A DNA stretch of 64,000 bases, taken from Ancylobacter mangrovi (GTDB taxonomy: Bacteria; Pseudomonadota; Alphaproteobacteria; Rhizobiales; Xanthobacteraceae). The position numbers and the translations under genes are program-made. The notes under the pieces are model-generated. The model searched no databases. It was not told the origin of the DNA and was given only the letters and a program-made list of their open reading frames with translations. Of this stretch, positions 46,695 through 55,546 are shown in pieces. The stretch lies in contig NZ_JANTHZ010000001.1 in the NCBI RefSeq assembly GCF_024752355.1, forward strand, positions 310,001-374,000, given 5' to 3'. Numbering within the stretch: position 1 is the stretch's first letter; every line of letters starts with the position of its first letter.

Positions 46695-47024
46695 CTACTG
46701 GCAGAGCAGGATGTCCTGCTCGCGGGTCAACTGGTAGTTGGGCGAGAGCTTCACCACGTAGCGCACGTCGCCGCTGCTGTTCAGGCAGTAGTCGTACATG
46801 CGACCGTCGCCCCAGCTGATCCGGACCGCGCGCGGGTTGTAGCAGAGGTTCTGCAGCTCGATCCGCTGGGCGTCGGCCGACGAGCGGATCTCGATGATGC
46901 AGGTCCGCTCGACCGCCCTCTGCAGGGCCTGTCCGGCGGCGTTCTGCTGCGCCAGCGCCGGGCTGCCCACGGCGCCGAGCGCCATGAGAGCGGCACTTGC
47001 GGCCACGGCAACTCCACGTCTCAT
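46695..47024 (-). CDS. Small exported protein with four cysteines
   Basis: 109 residues. Signal peptide of 25 residues ending in SPALAQ. The mature part has four cysteines (C42, C61, C80, C108), which suggests two disulphides, and the conserved-looking segment LCYNPRAVRISWGDGRMYDYC. Probably periplasmic. No named family recognised. The upstream 240 bp are AT-rich and probably hold its promoter and the 3' end of the response-regulator transcript. Confidence 0.72.
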   Translation of the reverse strand: MRRGVAVAASAALMALGAVGSPALAQQNAAGQALQRAVERTCIIEIRSSADAQRIELQNLCYNPRAVRISWGDGRMYDYCLNSSGDVRYVVKLSPNYQLTREQDILLCQ

Positions 47025-47265
47025 TCCATCCTCCCCGGGAAAGAACCGGATAAGTCCGTGAATTTACACCACGTTACCTACGACGCAACAAATCCGTTTC
47101 CAATTTCGTACTGATTTAATCAAAATTTCAAAATTTATGGCCATTTCGCGTCATTGTGCCGCATGTTTGCATGCGCACGATCCGCTCCGGCGGCGGGCTT
47201 CCGCTCCGTCCGGGCCCCTCGAGTACTGAGTGACCTTAGGGCAGCCAACAGCTTCGGAAGGCTGA

Positions 47266-48198
47266 CTATTTCGGCGTCAGGGCGGTTACCGCGAGTGCCG
47301 TTGCGGCAGCCCGGTTCTCGACACCGATCTTGGAGTAGATCTGCTCCAAGTGTTTGTTAACCGTACGCGGCGAAAGCCCGAGGATCTCGCCGATGTCGCG
47401 GTTCGCCTTGCCCCGGGCCAGCCACATCAGCACCTCGGCCTCGCGGATGGTGAGGTTGAGCCGTGCGCGTAGGACCTGCTCGGGCGCCAGCCCGTCGTCC
47501 TCGACGATGCGCAGCAGCAGTTCCTCCGGCCCGATCTGCCCGACATAGGAGATGCGCAGGCGGCGCGGCGAGCCGTCCACCGGCAGGTCGAGCGCGCTCG
47601 GCTCCACGCCGCTCGCCTCGCTGCGGCGCTCGGCCAGCCAGCGGCGCACGGGTTCGGGCAGCATCAGGCTGTCGCCAGGCACCGATGCCGTGATCGCCGT
47701 CAGCAGCGTGGTCGCCTGCGGCGTGCTCCACAGCACCCGCCCGTCGCGGGTGGCGGAGAGCAGGAACCGGCCGGCGGCGTCCAGCGCCGCGCGGGCGCTG
47801 TGGGTCTGGCGGGCATTGGCGAGGTGCACGCGGATGCGCGCGATCAGCTCGTCCGGCGAGATCGGCTTGGTCACGTAGTCGACCCCGCCCGCCTCCAGCC
47901 CCTTCACGATCTGCTCGGTCTCCGACAGGCCGGTCATGAAGATGACCGGCACATGGGCGACCGACTTGTTGCGCTTGAGCCGGCGGCAGGTCTCGAATCC
48001 GTCCATGCCCGGCATCACCGCGTCGAGCAGGATCACGTCGGGCGTGATGCGCTCGACCAGCGCCAGCGCGTTGGCGCCCTCCACGGCGACCAGCACGGTC
48101 GCCCCGGCCGCCTCCAGCGCGTCGGTGAGCAGGCTCAGGGTTTCGGGGGAATCATCCACCACCAGGATGATGTCGCGGCGCTCCACGCTATGCATCAT
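47266..48198 (-). CDS. LuxR-type response regulator
   Basis: 310 residues. The receiver domain has the acidic pair D15-D16, phosphoacceptor D59 (VILLDAVMPGMDGFE) and the switch residues MTGLSE and TKPIS. A linker of about 115 residues follows. It has a PAS-like look (RDGRVLWSTPQATTLL, LRISYVGQIGPEELLLRIVEDD). The C-terminal LuxR helix-turn-helix is LTIREAEVLMWLARGKANRDIGEILGLSPRTVNKHLEQIYSKIGV. The gene overlaps the end of the upstream hybrid kinase gene by 11 bp, so the two form one signalling pair. The likely target is the divergent urt/fmd operon. Confidence 0.92.
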   Translation of the reverse strand: MMHSVERRDIILVVDDSPETLSLLTDALEAAGATVLVAVEGANALALVERITPDVILLDAVMPGMDGFETCRRLKRNKSVAHVPVIFMTGLSETEQIVKGLEAGGVDYVTKPISPDELIARIRVHLANARQTHSARAALDAAGRFLLSATRDGRVLWSTPQATTLLTAITASVPGDSLMLPEPVRRWLAERRSEASGVEPSALDLPVDGSPRRLRISYVGQIGPEELLLRIVEDDGLAPEQVLRARLNLTIREAEVLMWLARGKANRDIGEILGLSPRTVNKHLEQIYSKIGVENRAAATALAVTALTPK

Positions 48199-51100
48199 TG
48201 CTGCGCAACGCCTCCAGAACAGCCATGTATTGCTTCAGGTCGAAGGTTTCCATCAGATCGCGCATGTGCGAGACGAAGGCCTCGTTCTCGGGCGAGGCGC
48301 TCTCGATCTCCTTGAGCTTGGCCTGGATGCCGCGCACATAGCCGATCTCGCCGAGCTTCATCAGGTCCTCGAGATGCAGCCCGCCCGGCGCCTGCAGCAC
48401 GCCGGCGGCGCGCAGCTCGACCGCCCGCGCCGCCGCCTCGCCCTCGCCGATCCATTCGAGGTCGAGCAGCTTTTCCATCTTCTCCAGCAGGCCGCGCAGC
48501 TGCACCGGCTTGACCATGTGGTCGTCGTGCTGGCTGGCCTCGAGCCCGTTGCCGTGGATCTCGCCGACATTGGCGGAGATGATGATGATGCGCAGCCGGG
48601 TGAAGCCCTCGTCGCGCACCTGCCGCACCACCTCCCAGCCATTCAGCCCGGGCATGGCGAGGTCGAGCAGCAGCAGGTCGGGGTCCCACTGGCGCACCAT
48701 GTCGAGCGCGGCGACGCCGTCCGCCGCCGACAGCACGGTGAAGCCGAGCGGCACCAGCAATTCGTGCATCAGGTCGCGATGGGCCGAATCGTCGTCCGCC
48801 ACCAGCACGGTGCGACGCGGCCCGGTATAGCCCGCGACGCGCCGGTGCTGGATCGGACCCGGGCGGGTCGGGTTGGCGACCTCCGACAGCATCATCTTGA
48901 CGCGGAAGGTGCTGCCCTTGCCCGGCTTCGAGGTGAGGGAAATCTCACCGCCCATGATCTCGGTGAGCAGCTTTGTGATGGTCAGCCCGAGGCCGATGCC
49001 GCTGGTCGAGTAGGTGCCCGCCCGCTCGCCGCGCTCGAACGGCTCGAAGATGCGCGTGTGGTCGGCGGCGGGAATGCCGATGCCGGTATCCTCGACCTCG
49101 AACTCGGCGACCTGGTTGCGATAGGCGACGCGCAGCGCCACCCGCCCCTGGGCGGTGAACTTGATGGCATTGGAGAGCAGGTTGATGAGGATCTGCCGCA
49201 GCCGCTTCTCGTCGGTGTAGACGACAGCGGGAAGCCGCTCGGGCCGCACATAGACGAAGTCGATGCCCTTGGCGGTCGCCTGCAGGCGGAACATGTCGAC
49301 GAGCTGGTCGAGGAATTCGGCGATCCGCACCTCGTCGCGGGTGAGGTGGAGCCGGCCGGCCTCGATCTTCGAGATGTCGAGCAGGCCGTCGATCAGGCCG
49401 GACAGGTGCTCGGCCGAGCGCCGCACCACGCGGATCGCGTCGCGCCGGTGCGGGGGGATCGAGGTGTCGCGCTCGAGGAGCTGCGCGTAGCCGAGAATGG
49501 CGTTGAGCGGGGTGCGCAGCTCGTGGCTGATGCCGACGACGTAGCGGCTCTTGGCGAGGTTGGCGGCCTCGGCCACTTCCTTCGCCTTCTGCAGCTTGGC
49601 GTCGGTGCGCTTGTGCGCCTCGATCTCGCGCATCAGCAGCGCGGTCTGGCGGTTGCTCTCCTCCTGCGCGACGCGCCGGCTCTCCTGCGCCAGCACGAAC
49701 AGCCAGGCCGCGACGCCGGCGATGATGAGCAGGATGAAGTAGAGCGTGAAGAGCACGCTGCCGATCGCCTCGCGCCGCATCGGCGGCCCGAGCGTGGCCT
49801 GGAAATAGATGATGCCGAGGATGGCGCCGATCACCAGCGCCAGCAGCGACAGCACGCCGATATAGTGGCCGATGCGCGAATTGATCTGCGCCACCATCCA
49901 GCTTGGCAAGGTCGCGCGCAGCGCGCCGAGGATCTGGTCCGGGAAGCGCGCATCCTCCTTGCAGCGGTCGTGGCAGCGCGCGTCGAGCGAGCAGCACAGC
50001 GAGCAGATCGGGCCGGCATAGACCGGGCAGTGCGCCATGTCCTCCGGCTCGAACTTGTGCTCGCAGATGCAGCACTTGAGCGTGTGGCGATGTTCCCAGT
50101 TCTTGGTGGTGCGGCGGGCGATGTAGTAGCGCCCCCTGGTCGCGAAGGCGATGCCGGCGGCGGCGGCGAAGGACACCACCAGCGCCACGAAGGGCGCGAA
50201 TACCTGCAGCGTCGGGCCGAAGAACCCGGCGAAGGCGGCGATCGCCACCAGCGTGCCGATCAGCACCGCGCCGACGCCCACCGGGTTGATGTCGTAGAGA
50301 TGCGCCCGCTTGAACTCGATGCCCGGCGGGCTCCAGCCCATCGGCTTGTTCACCACCAGATCGGCCACCAGCGCTGCGACCCACGAGACCGCGACGATGG
50401 CGTAGAGGCCGAGGATCTGCTCCAGCACCTTGTAGATGCCGAGCGCCATCAGCATCAGCGCGATGGTGACGTTGAACACCAGCCAGACCACCCGCCCGGG
50501 ATGGCTGTGGGTGAGCCGCGAGAAGAAGTTCGACCAGGCGATCGAGCCCGCATAGGAGTTCGTCACGTTGATCTTGAGCTGGGCGAGGATGACGAAGAAG
50601 CCGGTGAAGGCCAGAGCCATTTCCGGGCTCAGCATGATCTTGAAGGCCGACAGGTACATCTGCGTCGGCTCGGCGGCGTGGACGAAGGGCACGCCCTGGG
50701 TCAGCGCGAAATAGGCCAGGAACGAGCCCGCCAGCATCTTGATCATGCCGGGGATGATCCAGCCCGGCCCGGCCGAGAGCAGCGAGAGCCACCACACCGT
50801 GTTGCGCACCGCCGCGCTGCCGCCCGGCACGCGGCGCGGCAGGAAGCGCAGGAAGTCCACCTGCTCGCCGATCTGCGCCACGAGGGCGAACACCACGGTC
50901 GAGGCGGCGCCGAACAGCAGCGGGTCGAACGAGCCGTCCAGCGCGCCGAGCCGGCCGGTATAGGAGGTCCAGCCGGCGATGGCGTGGCCGTGGACGAAGA
51001 AGATGAAGACGAAGGGTATGAGGTTCAGCAGCAGCCAGAAGGGCTGGGTCCAGAGCTGGAACCGGCTGATGAAGGTGATGCCGTGCGTCACCAGCGGGAT

Positions 51101-51580
51101 CACCACCAGCGCGCTGATGAAATAGCCGACCATCAGCGGCACGCCGAAGCACAGCTCCAGCGCCAGCGCCATGATCGCCGCCTCGATGGCGAAGAACAGG
51201 TAGGTGAAGGAGGCGTAGATCAGCGAGGTGACGGTCGAGCCGATATAGCCGAAGCCGGCGCCGCGCGTGAGCAGGTCGATGTCGACCCCGAACTTGGCGG
51301 CGTAGTAGCTGATCGGAAGCCCGGTGGCGAAGATGATGATGCTGACGACCAGGATCGCCGCGACCGCGTTGGGGAAGCCGTAGGCCAGCGTGATCGAGCC
51401 GCCGATCGCCTCCAGCGCGAGGAACGAGACTGCCCCGAGCGCGGTGTTGGCGACGCGCAGCGCCGACCAGCGGCGGGCGCCCTTCGCCGTGAAACGCAGC
51501 GCGTAGTCCTCCAGCGTCTCGTTGACGACCCATTGATTGTACTGGCGTCGAACACGAACGATCTTCTGTTCCGCCGCCAT
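48188..51580 (-). CDS. NCS1-transporter-fused hybrid histidine kinase
   Basis: 1130 residues from the ATG at 51580 (GAGG nine bases upstream; an ATG at 51613 is in frame). Residues 15-480 are a twelve-helix NCS1 nucleobase:cation symporter-like domain (NTALGAVSFLALEAIGGSITLAYGF; FFVILAQLKINVTNSYAGSIAWS). Residues 503-540 hold nine cysteines in a zinc-finger-like cluster. Two more helices (571-592, 607-629) lead to the kinase: H-box SHELRTPLNAI with H686, N-box NLLSNAIKFTA, G-boxes DTGIGIP and GIGLGLTI. A receiver with D973 follows, then a ~100-residue C-terminal region. It probably senses a nitrogen compound through the transporter fold. It is divergent from urtA and overlaps the response regulator gene. 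Confidence 0.93.
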   Translation of the reverse strand: MAAEQKIVRVRRQYNQWVVNETLEDYALRFTAKGARRWSALRVANTALGAVSFLALEAIGGSITLAYGFPNAVAAILVVSIIIFATGLPISYYAAKFGVDIDLLTRGAGFGYIGSTVTSLIYASFTYLFFAIEAAIMALALELCFGVPLMVGYFISALVVIPLVTHGITFISRFQLWTQPFWLLLNLIPFVFIFFVHGHAIAGWTSYTGRLGALDGSFDPLLFGAASTVVFALVAQIGEQVDFLRFLPRRVPGGSAAVRNTVWWLSLLSAGPGWIIPGMIKMLAGSFLAYFALTQGVPFVHAAEPTQMYLSAFKIMLSPEMALAFTGFFVILAQLKINVTNSYAGSIAWSNFFSRLTHSHPGRVVWLVFNVTIALMLMALGIYKVLEQILGLYAIVAVSWVAALVADLVVNKPMGWSPPGIEFKRAHLYDINPVGVGAVLIGTLVAIAAFAGFFGPTLQVFAPFVALVVSFAAAAGIAFATRGRYYIARRTTKNWEHRHTLKCCICEHKFEPEDMAHCPVYAGPICSLCCSLDARCHDRCKEDARFPDQILGALRATLPSWMVAQINSRIGHYIGVLSLLALVIGAILGIIYFQATLGPPMRREAIGSVLFTLYFILLIIAGVAAWLFVLAQESRRVAQEESNRQTALLMREIEAHKRTDAKLQKAKEVAEAANLAKSRYVVGISHELRTPLNAILGYAQLLERDTSIPPHRRDAIRVVRRSAEHLSGLIDGLLDISKIEAGRLHLTRDEVRIAEFLDQLVDMFRLQATAKGIDFVYVRPERLPAVVYTDEKRLRQILINLLSNAIKFTAQGRVALRVAYRNQVAEFEVEDTGIGIPAADHTRIFEPFERGERAGTYSTSGIGLGLTITKLLTEIMGGEISLTSKPGKGSTFRVKMMLSEVANPTRPGPIQHRRVAGYTGPRRTVLVADDDSAHRDLMHELLVPLGFTVLSAADGVAALDMVRQWDPDLLLLDLAMPGLNGWEVVRQVRDEGFTRLRIIIISANVGEIHGNGLEASQHDDHMVKPVQLRGLLEKMEKLLDLEWIGEGEAAARAVELRAAGVLQAPGGLHLEDLMKLGEIGYVRGIQAKLKEIESASPENEAFVSHMRDLMETFDLKQYMAVLEALRSNDA

Positions 51581-52054
51581 AGGGTTTCGCCTCGCCGTTT
51601 CGACGCTCGACATCCGCTTGCGCTTATCCTCCCCGGCACTCTTTTCGTTGCTGCACTGCCCGAAACCCGCCGGTCACGCCGACCGGCACCGCTTCCCTAG
51701 CATATTTCGTTCCACCCAAGTCGACAGAGACAAAAAGATTTCGCACGCCATCGGCGTCAAGACTTTTTGCCGCACCTCGGTGTTTAGGAGAGAAACTGAA
51801 TGCAATAAACACACGAACAACTGGCGTCGATTTCACTATTGGCAAGAATACCCGTCACACGCGCGCGCGAAAACTGGAAGCGCACGGCGGGCACCTGTAT
51901 CCCCAACCTATAGCCCAGTGTGTCCCGGCGGCACCGGATCACCTATACGTCAATCGACGTATTGCTGCGGCGCGGCATCGGCCCCCACGATCCTCACAAT
52001 GCAAGCACATCGAGAAGCTTGTTGAGGCCACGTCAAACCCGTGGAGGGGATCGT
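51581..52054. promoter_or_regulatory. Divergent control region, sensor kinase versus urt operon
   Basis: A 474-bp intergenic region with an AT-richer centre (about 51690-51860). It contains the inverted repeat ATACGTC-AATC-GACGTAT (51945-51962, perfect seven-base arms), about 93 bp before the urtA start, which could bind the LuxR-type response regulator as a dimer. A strong ribosome site GGAGGGGA precedes urtA. I found no sigma-54 -24/-12 element with correct spacing. Confidence 0.55.
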
Positions 52055-53338
52055 ATGTCTTCGAACAATGATAATTCCAGCAGGTTTTCGGCCACCCGCC
52101 GAAAGCTTCTGATGGGCATGGCGGCGCTTCCCGCCGTACCTCTTCTTGCCCAGACCGGCCTCTTGACTACGCCGGCCCACGCCCAGGCGCCGGCGACGGC
52201 CGACGTCAACACGACGGGACTTGCGGTCACCGACGACGAAGTGACGGTCGGCATCCTGCATTCCGTCACCGGTACCATGGCGATCTCGGAGACCGGCTCG
52301 GTGCAGGCCGAGAAGCTCGCCATCGACCAGATCAACGCCGCGGGCGGCGTGCTCGGCCGCAAGATCAAGTACATCCAGGAGGACGGCGCGTCCGACTGGC
52401 CGACCTTCGCCGAGAAGGCCAAGAAGCTGCTGGTGCAGGACAAGGTCGCGGCGATCTTCGGCTGCTGGACCTCGGCCTCGCGCAAGGCGGTGCTGCCGGT
52501 CGTCGAGCAGTATAACGGCATGCTCTACTACCCGACCTTCTATGAAGGCCTCGAGCAGTCCAAGAACGTCATCTACACCGGCCAGGAGGCCACCCAACAG
52601 ATCCTCGCCGGCCTCGACTGGGTGCAGGAGACCAAGGGCGGCAAGACTTTCTACCTGATCGGCTCCGACTACATCTGGCCGCGCACCTCGATGAAGATCG
52701 CGCGCAAGCACATCGAGGGCCACCTGAAGGACTCGAAGGTCGTCGGCGAGGAGTACTTCCCGCTCGGCCACACCCAGTTCAACTCGGTGATCAACAAGAT
52801 CAAGCTGAAGAAGCCGGACGTGATCTACGCCGCGGTCGTCGGCGGCTCGAACGTCGCCTTCTACAAGCAGCTCAAGGCCGCGGGCATCGACCTGTCGAAG
52901 CAGACCCTGCTCACCATCTCGGTGACCGAGGACGAGATCGACGGCATCGGCGGCGAGAACATCGCTGGCGCCTACAGCTGCATGAAGTACTTCCAGTCGC
53001 TCGACAACCCGAACAACAAGGAATTCGTCGCCGCGTTCAAGAAGATGTGGGGCGAGAAGACCGTGATCGGCGACGTGACCCAGGCCGCCTATCTCGGTCC
53101 CTGGCTGTGGAAGATGACGGTCGAGAAGGCCGGCAGCTTCGACATCGACAAGATCGCCGAGGCCTCGCCCGGCATCGAGTTCACCAAGGCGCCGGAAGGC
53201 TATGTGAAGATCCACAAGAACCATCACCTGTGGTCGAAGACCCGGGTCGGCCAGGCGCAGGTCGACGGCCAGTTCAAGGTGGTCTTCGAGACCCCGGACC
53301 TCATCGAGCCCAACCCGTTCCCCGAGGGCTACCAGTGA
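52055..53338 (+). CDS. urtA: Urea/short-chain amide ABC transporter binding protein
   Basis: 427 residues. The N-terminus has a twin-arginine-like signal (SATRRKLLMGMAALPAV) with cleavage near AHAQ at residue 44. The mature protein is a UrtA/AmiC-type binding protein: VGILHSVTGTMAISETGSVQAEKLAIDQINAAGGVLGR, FGCWTSASRKAVLPVVEQYNGMLYYPTFYEG and LIGSDYIWPRTSMKIA. These segments are typical of urea receptors. Because formamidase genes follow the transporter genes, the ligand could be formamide or another short amide as in the FmdDEF system. First gene of the operon. Confidence 0.93.
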   Translation: MSSNNDNSSRFSATRRKLLMGMAALPAVPLLAQTGLLTTPAHAQAPATADVNTTGLAVTDDEVTVGILHSVTGTMAISETGSVQAEKLAIDQINAAGGVLGRKIKYIQEDGASDWPTFAEKAKKLLVQDKVAAIFGCWTSASRKAVLPVVEQYNGMLYYPTFYEGLEQSKNVIYTGQEATQQILAGLDWVQETKGGKTFYLIGSDYIWPRTSMKIARKHIEGHLKDSKVVGEEYFPLGHTQFNSVINKIKLKKPDVIYAAVVGGSNVAFYKQLKAAGIDLSKQTLLTISVTEDEIDGIGGENIAGAYSCMKYFQSLDNPNNKEFVAAFKKMWGEKTVIGDVTQAAYLGPWLWKMTVEKAGSFDIDKIAEASPGIEFTKAPEGYVKIHKNHHLWSKTRVGQAQVDGQFKVVFETPDLIEPNPFPEGYQ

Positions 53339-53353
53339 GCGCTTGAGCGCCAC

Positions 53354-53390
53354 CCGGAGAGGGCGTTCGCGCCCTCTCCGGGGCCTTTTC
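53354..53390 (+). terminator. Strong hairpin between urtA and urtB
   Basis: A perfect 12-bp stem (53354-53365 and 53370-53381) with a UUCG tetraloop, followed by GGCCTTTTCC. It begins 16 bp after the urtA stop. As in many ABC operons it probably acts as a partial terminator and 3' protector, giving more binding protein than membrane components. Confidence 0.75.
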
Positions 53391-53436
53391 CATTGAACGG
53401 AGACCGCGCCGCAGGGCGCACGCCGGGGGATTCGTG

Positions 53437-54363
53437 ATGTTCTCAGACTATTCGCTGGCCGAACTCGGCTCGATTTTCGTGATGCAGGGCTTCGCCGGCC
53501 TCATCCTGTTTTCGGTTTTCGTGCTCATGGCGCTCGGCCTGGCCATCATCTTCGGCCAGATGGGCGTCATCAACATGGCGCATGGCGAGTTCATGATCCT
53601 CGGCGCCTATGTGACCTATTTCACATCGCAGTTCTTCCTCAATTTCATCCCGTCTCTGTTCAACATCTACTTCTTCGTCGCCATGATATTGGCGTTCTTC
53701 GCCTCCGGCGCCCTCGGCATGTTCATCGAATGGGCGATGATCCGGCGGCTCTACAAACGCCCGCTCGACACGCTGCTCGCCACCTGGGGCCTCAGCCTGA
53801 TCCTTCAGCAGGTCTACCGCTCGGTGTTCGGCCCGCGCGAGGTCGGCGTCGAGCTGCCGGAATGGATGATGGGCTCGCTGCCCGTCACCGACATGGTCGA
53901 GGTGCAGATCAACGGCCTGTTCGTGATGGGCCTCACCATCGCCATCACCGTCGCGGTCGCCGTGCTCATGTACAAGTCGAACTGGGGCAAGCAGGTGCGC
54001 GCAGTGGTGCAGAACCGCGTCATGGCGGGCGCCGTCGGCATCAACACCGAGAAGGTGGACCGCTACACCTTCGGCCTCGGCTGCGGCATCGCCGGCGTTG
54101 CCGGCTCGGCCTTCACCATGATCGGCTCGACCGGGCCGACCTCCGGCCAGCTCTACATCGTCGACACCTTCCTGGTCGTCGTCTTCGGCGGCGCGCAGAG
54201 CCTGCTCGGCACCATCGCCTCCGCCTTCACCATCTCCCAGGCCCAGTCGACGATGGAGTTCTTCCTGTCCGGCTCGACGGCCAAGGTCCTCACGCTGCTC
54301 AGCGTGGTCATCATCCTGATGCTGCGGCCCCAGGGCCTGTTCGTCATCAAGGTCCGTCGCTGA
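53437..54363 (+). CDS. urtB: Urea/amide ABC transporter permease UrtB
   Basis: 308 residues from the ATG at 53437; a GTG immediately upstream (53434) is also in frame. LivH-type permease with about eight helices: LAIIFGQMGVINMAHGEFMILGAYVTY and the C-terminal VDTFLVVVFGGAQSLLGTIASAFTI, both typical of UrtB. It lacks the extra N-terminal domain seen in long UrtB proteins. It forms the channel with UrtC. Confidence 0.92.
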   Translation: MFSDYSLAELGSIFVMQGFAGLILFSVFVLMALGLAIIFGQMGVINMAHGEFMILGAYVTYFTSQFFLNFIPSLFNIYFFVAMILAFFASGALGMFIEWAMIRRLYKRPLDTLLATWGLSLILQQVYRSVFGPREVGVELPEWMMGSLPVTDMVEVQINGLFVMGLTIAITVAVAVLMYKSNWGKQVRAVVQNRVMAGAVGINTEKVDRYTFGLGCGIAGVAGSAFTMIGSTGPTSGQLYIVDTFLVVVFGGAQSLLGTIASAFTISQAQSTMEFFLSGSTAKVLTLLSVVIILMLRPQGLFVIKVRR

Positions 54364-54373
54364 GGAGGCGCAC

Positions 54374-55534
54374 ATGACAAAGACCGGCCGCACCTTCTTC
54401 CTGCGCCCGCAGGACATGATCGGGATCGCGATCCTCGCCATCCTCCTCCTCGTGGTCCTGCCGCTGACGCTGGACAATTTCCGCCTCCAGTTCGTCGGCA
54501 AGTACCTCACCTACGCCTTCGTCGCGCTCGGCCTGGTGCTGTGCTGGGGCTATGCGGGCATTCTCTCGCTCGGCCAGGGCGTGTTCTTCGGCCTCGGCGG
54601 CTACTGCATGGCCATGTTCCTCAAGCTGGAAGCCTCCAGCGTGGAGAACACCAAGATCCAGACCACGCCGGGCATTCCCGACTTCATGGACTGGAACCAG
54701 ATCACGCAGCTTCCCTGGTTCTGGGAGCCGTTCCACCATCTCGGCTTCACCATCATCGCGGTGCTCGTGGTGCCGGCGATCTTCGCCTTCGTCGTCGGCT
54801 TCGCCATGTTCAAGCGGCGCGTGGGCGGCGTGTACTTCGCCATCATCACCCAGGCGCTGGCGGCGATCCTCACCATCCTGATCGTCGGCCAGCAGGGCTA
54901 TACGGGCGGCATCAACGGCATCACCGACCTGCGCACGCTGAACGGCTGGGACATCCGCACCGACAGCGCCAAGACGATCCTCTACTTCGTCTGCGTCGGC
55001 CTGCTGCTGGCCTCCATCCTGCTCGCCTATTTCGTGAAGTCGTCCAAGCTCGGGCGCATCCTCGTCGCCATGCGCGACAAGGAGGACCGCGTCCGCTTCT
55101 CCGGCTACGACGTCTCGAACTTCAAGGTGTTCGTGTTCTGCCTGGCGGCCTCGCTGTCGGCCATCGGCGGGGCGATGTTCACCCTGCAGGTCGGCTTCAT
55201 GTCGCCGTCCTTCGTCGGCATCGTGCCCTCGATCGAGATGGTCATCTACACCGCGGTCGGCGGGCGCCTGTCGATCCTCGGCGCCATCTACGGCACGCTG
55301 CTGGTGAACTGGGCCAAGACCTCGTTCTCGGAGAGCTTCCCCGAGCTCTGGCTGTTCGGCCTCGGCGGCCTGTTCATCGCCGTGGTGCTCACCTTCCCGA
55401 ACGGCATCGCCGGTCTTTACCAGACCTATGTCGCCCCCCGTCTCGGGCCCCTGTTCGGCGGCGCGGCCAAGCGCAGCGACGCGACCCCGCCCGCGCCGCC
55501 GAGCTCCGGCCACGCCCCGGCCGCCGCCGAGTAA
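54374..55534 (+). CDS. urtC: Urea/amide ABC transporter permease UrtC
   Basis: 386 residues, LivM-type. Conserved UrtC segments: GLVLCWGYAGILSLGQGVFFGLGGYCMAMFL, QQGYTGGINGITDL, and VAMRDKEDRVRFSGYDVSNFKVFVFCLAASLSAIGGAMF, the loop that contacts the ATPases. The C-terminal 25 residues are Ala/Pro-rich and probably disordered. It follows urtB by 10 bp. Confidence 0.93.
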   Translation: MTKTGRTFFLRPQDMIGIAILAILLLVVLPLTLDNFRLQFVGKYLTYAFVALGLVLCWGYAGILSLGQGVFFGLGGYCMAMFLKLEASSVENTKIQTTPGIPDFMDWNQITQLPWFWEPFHHLGFTIIAVLVVPAIFAFVVGFAMFKRRVGGVYFAIITQALAAILTILIVGQQGYTGGINGITDLRTLNGWDIRTDSAKTILYFVCVGLLLASILLAYFVKSSKLGRILVAMRDKEDRVRFSGYDVSNFKVFVFCLAASLSAIGGAMFTLQVGFMSPSFVGIVPSIEMVIYTAVGGRLSILGAIYGTLLVNWAKTSFSESFPELWLFGLGGLFIAVVLTFPNGIAGLYQTYVAPRLGPLFGGAAKRSDATPPAPPSSGHAPAAAE

Positions 55535-55546
55535 GGAGCAGGTCCC

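Noticed and set aside
47936-51700. A plus-strand open frame of over 1,200 codons antisense to the hybrid kinase and response regulator
   Set aside because: High GC leaves few stops in the antisense frame. The protein is His/Asp/Arg/Gln-rich with no domain, and the minus-strand genes are unambiguous.
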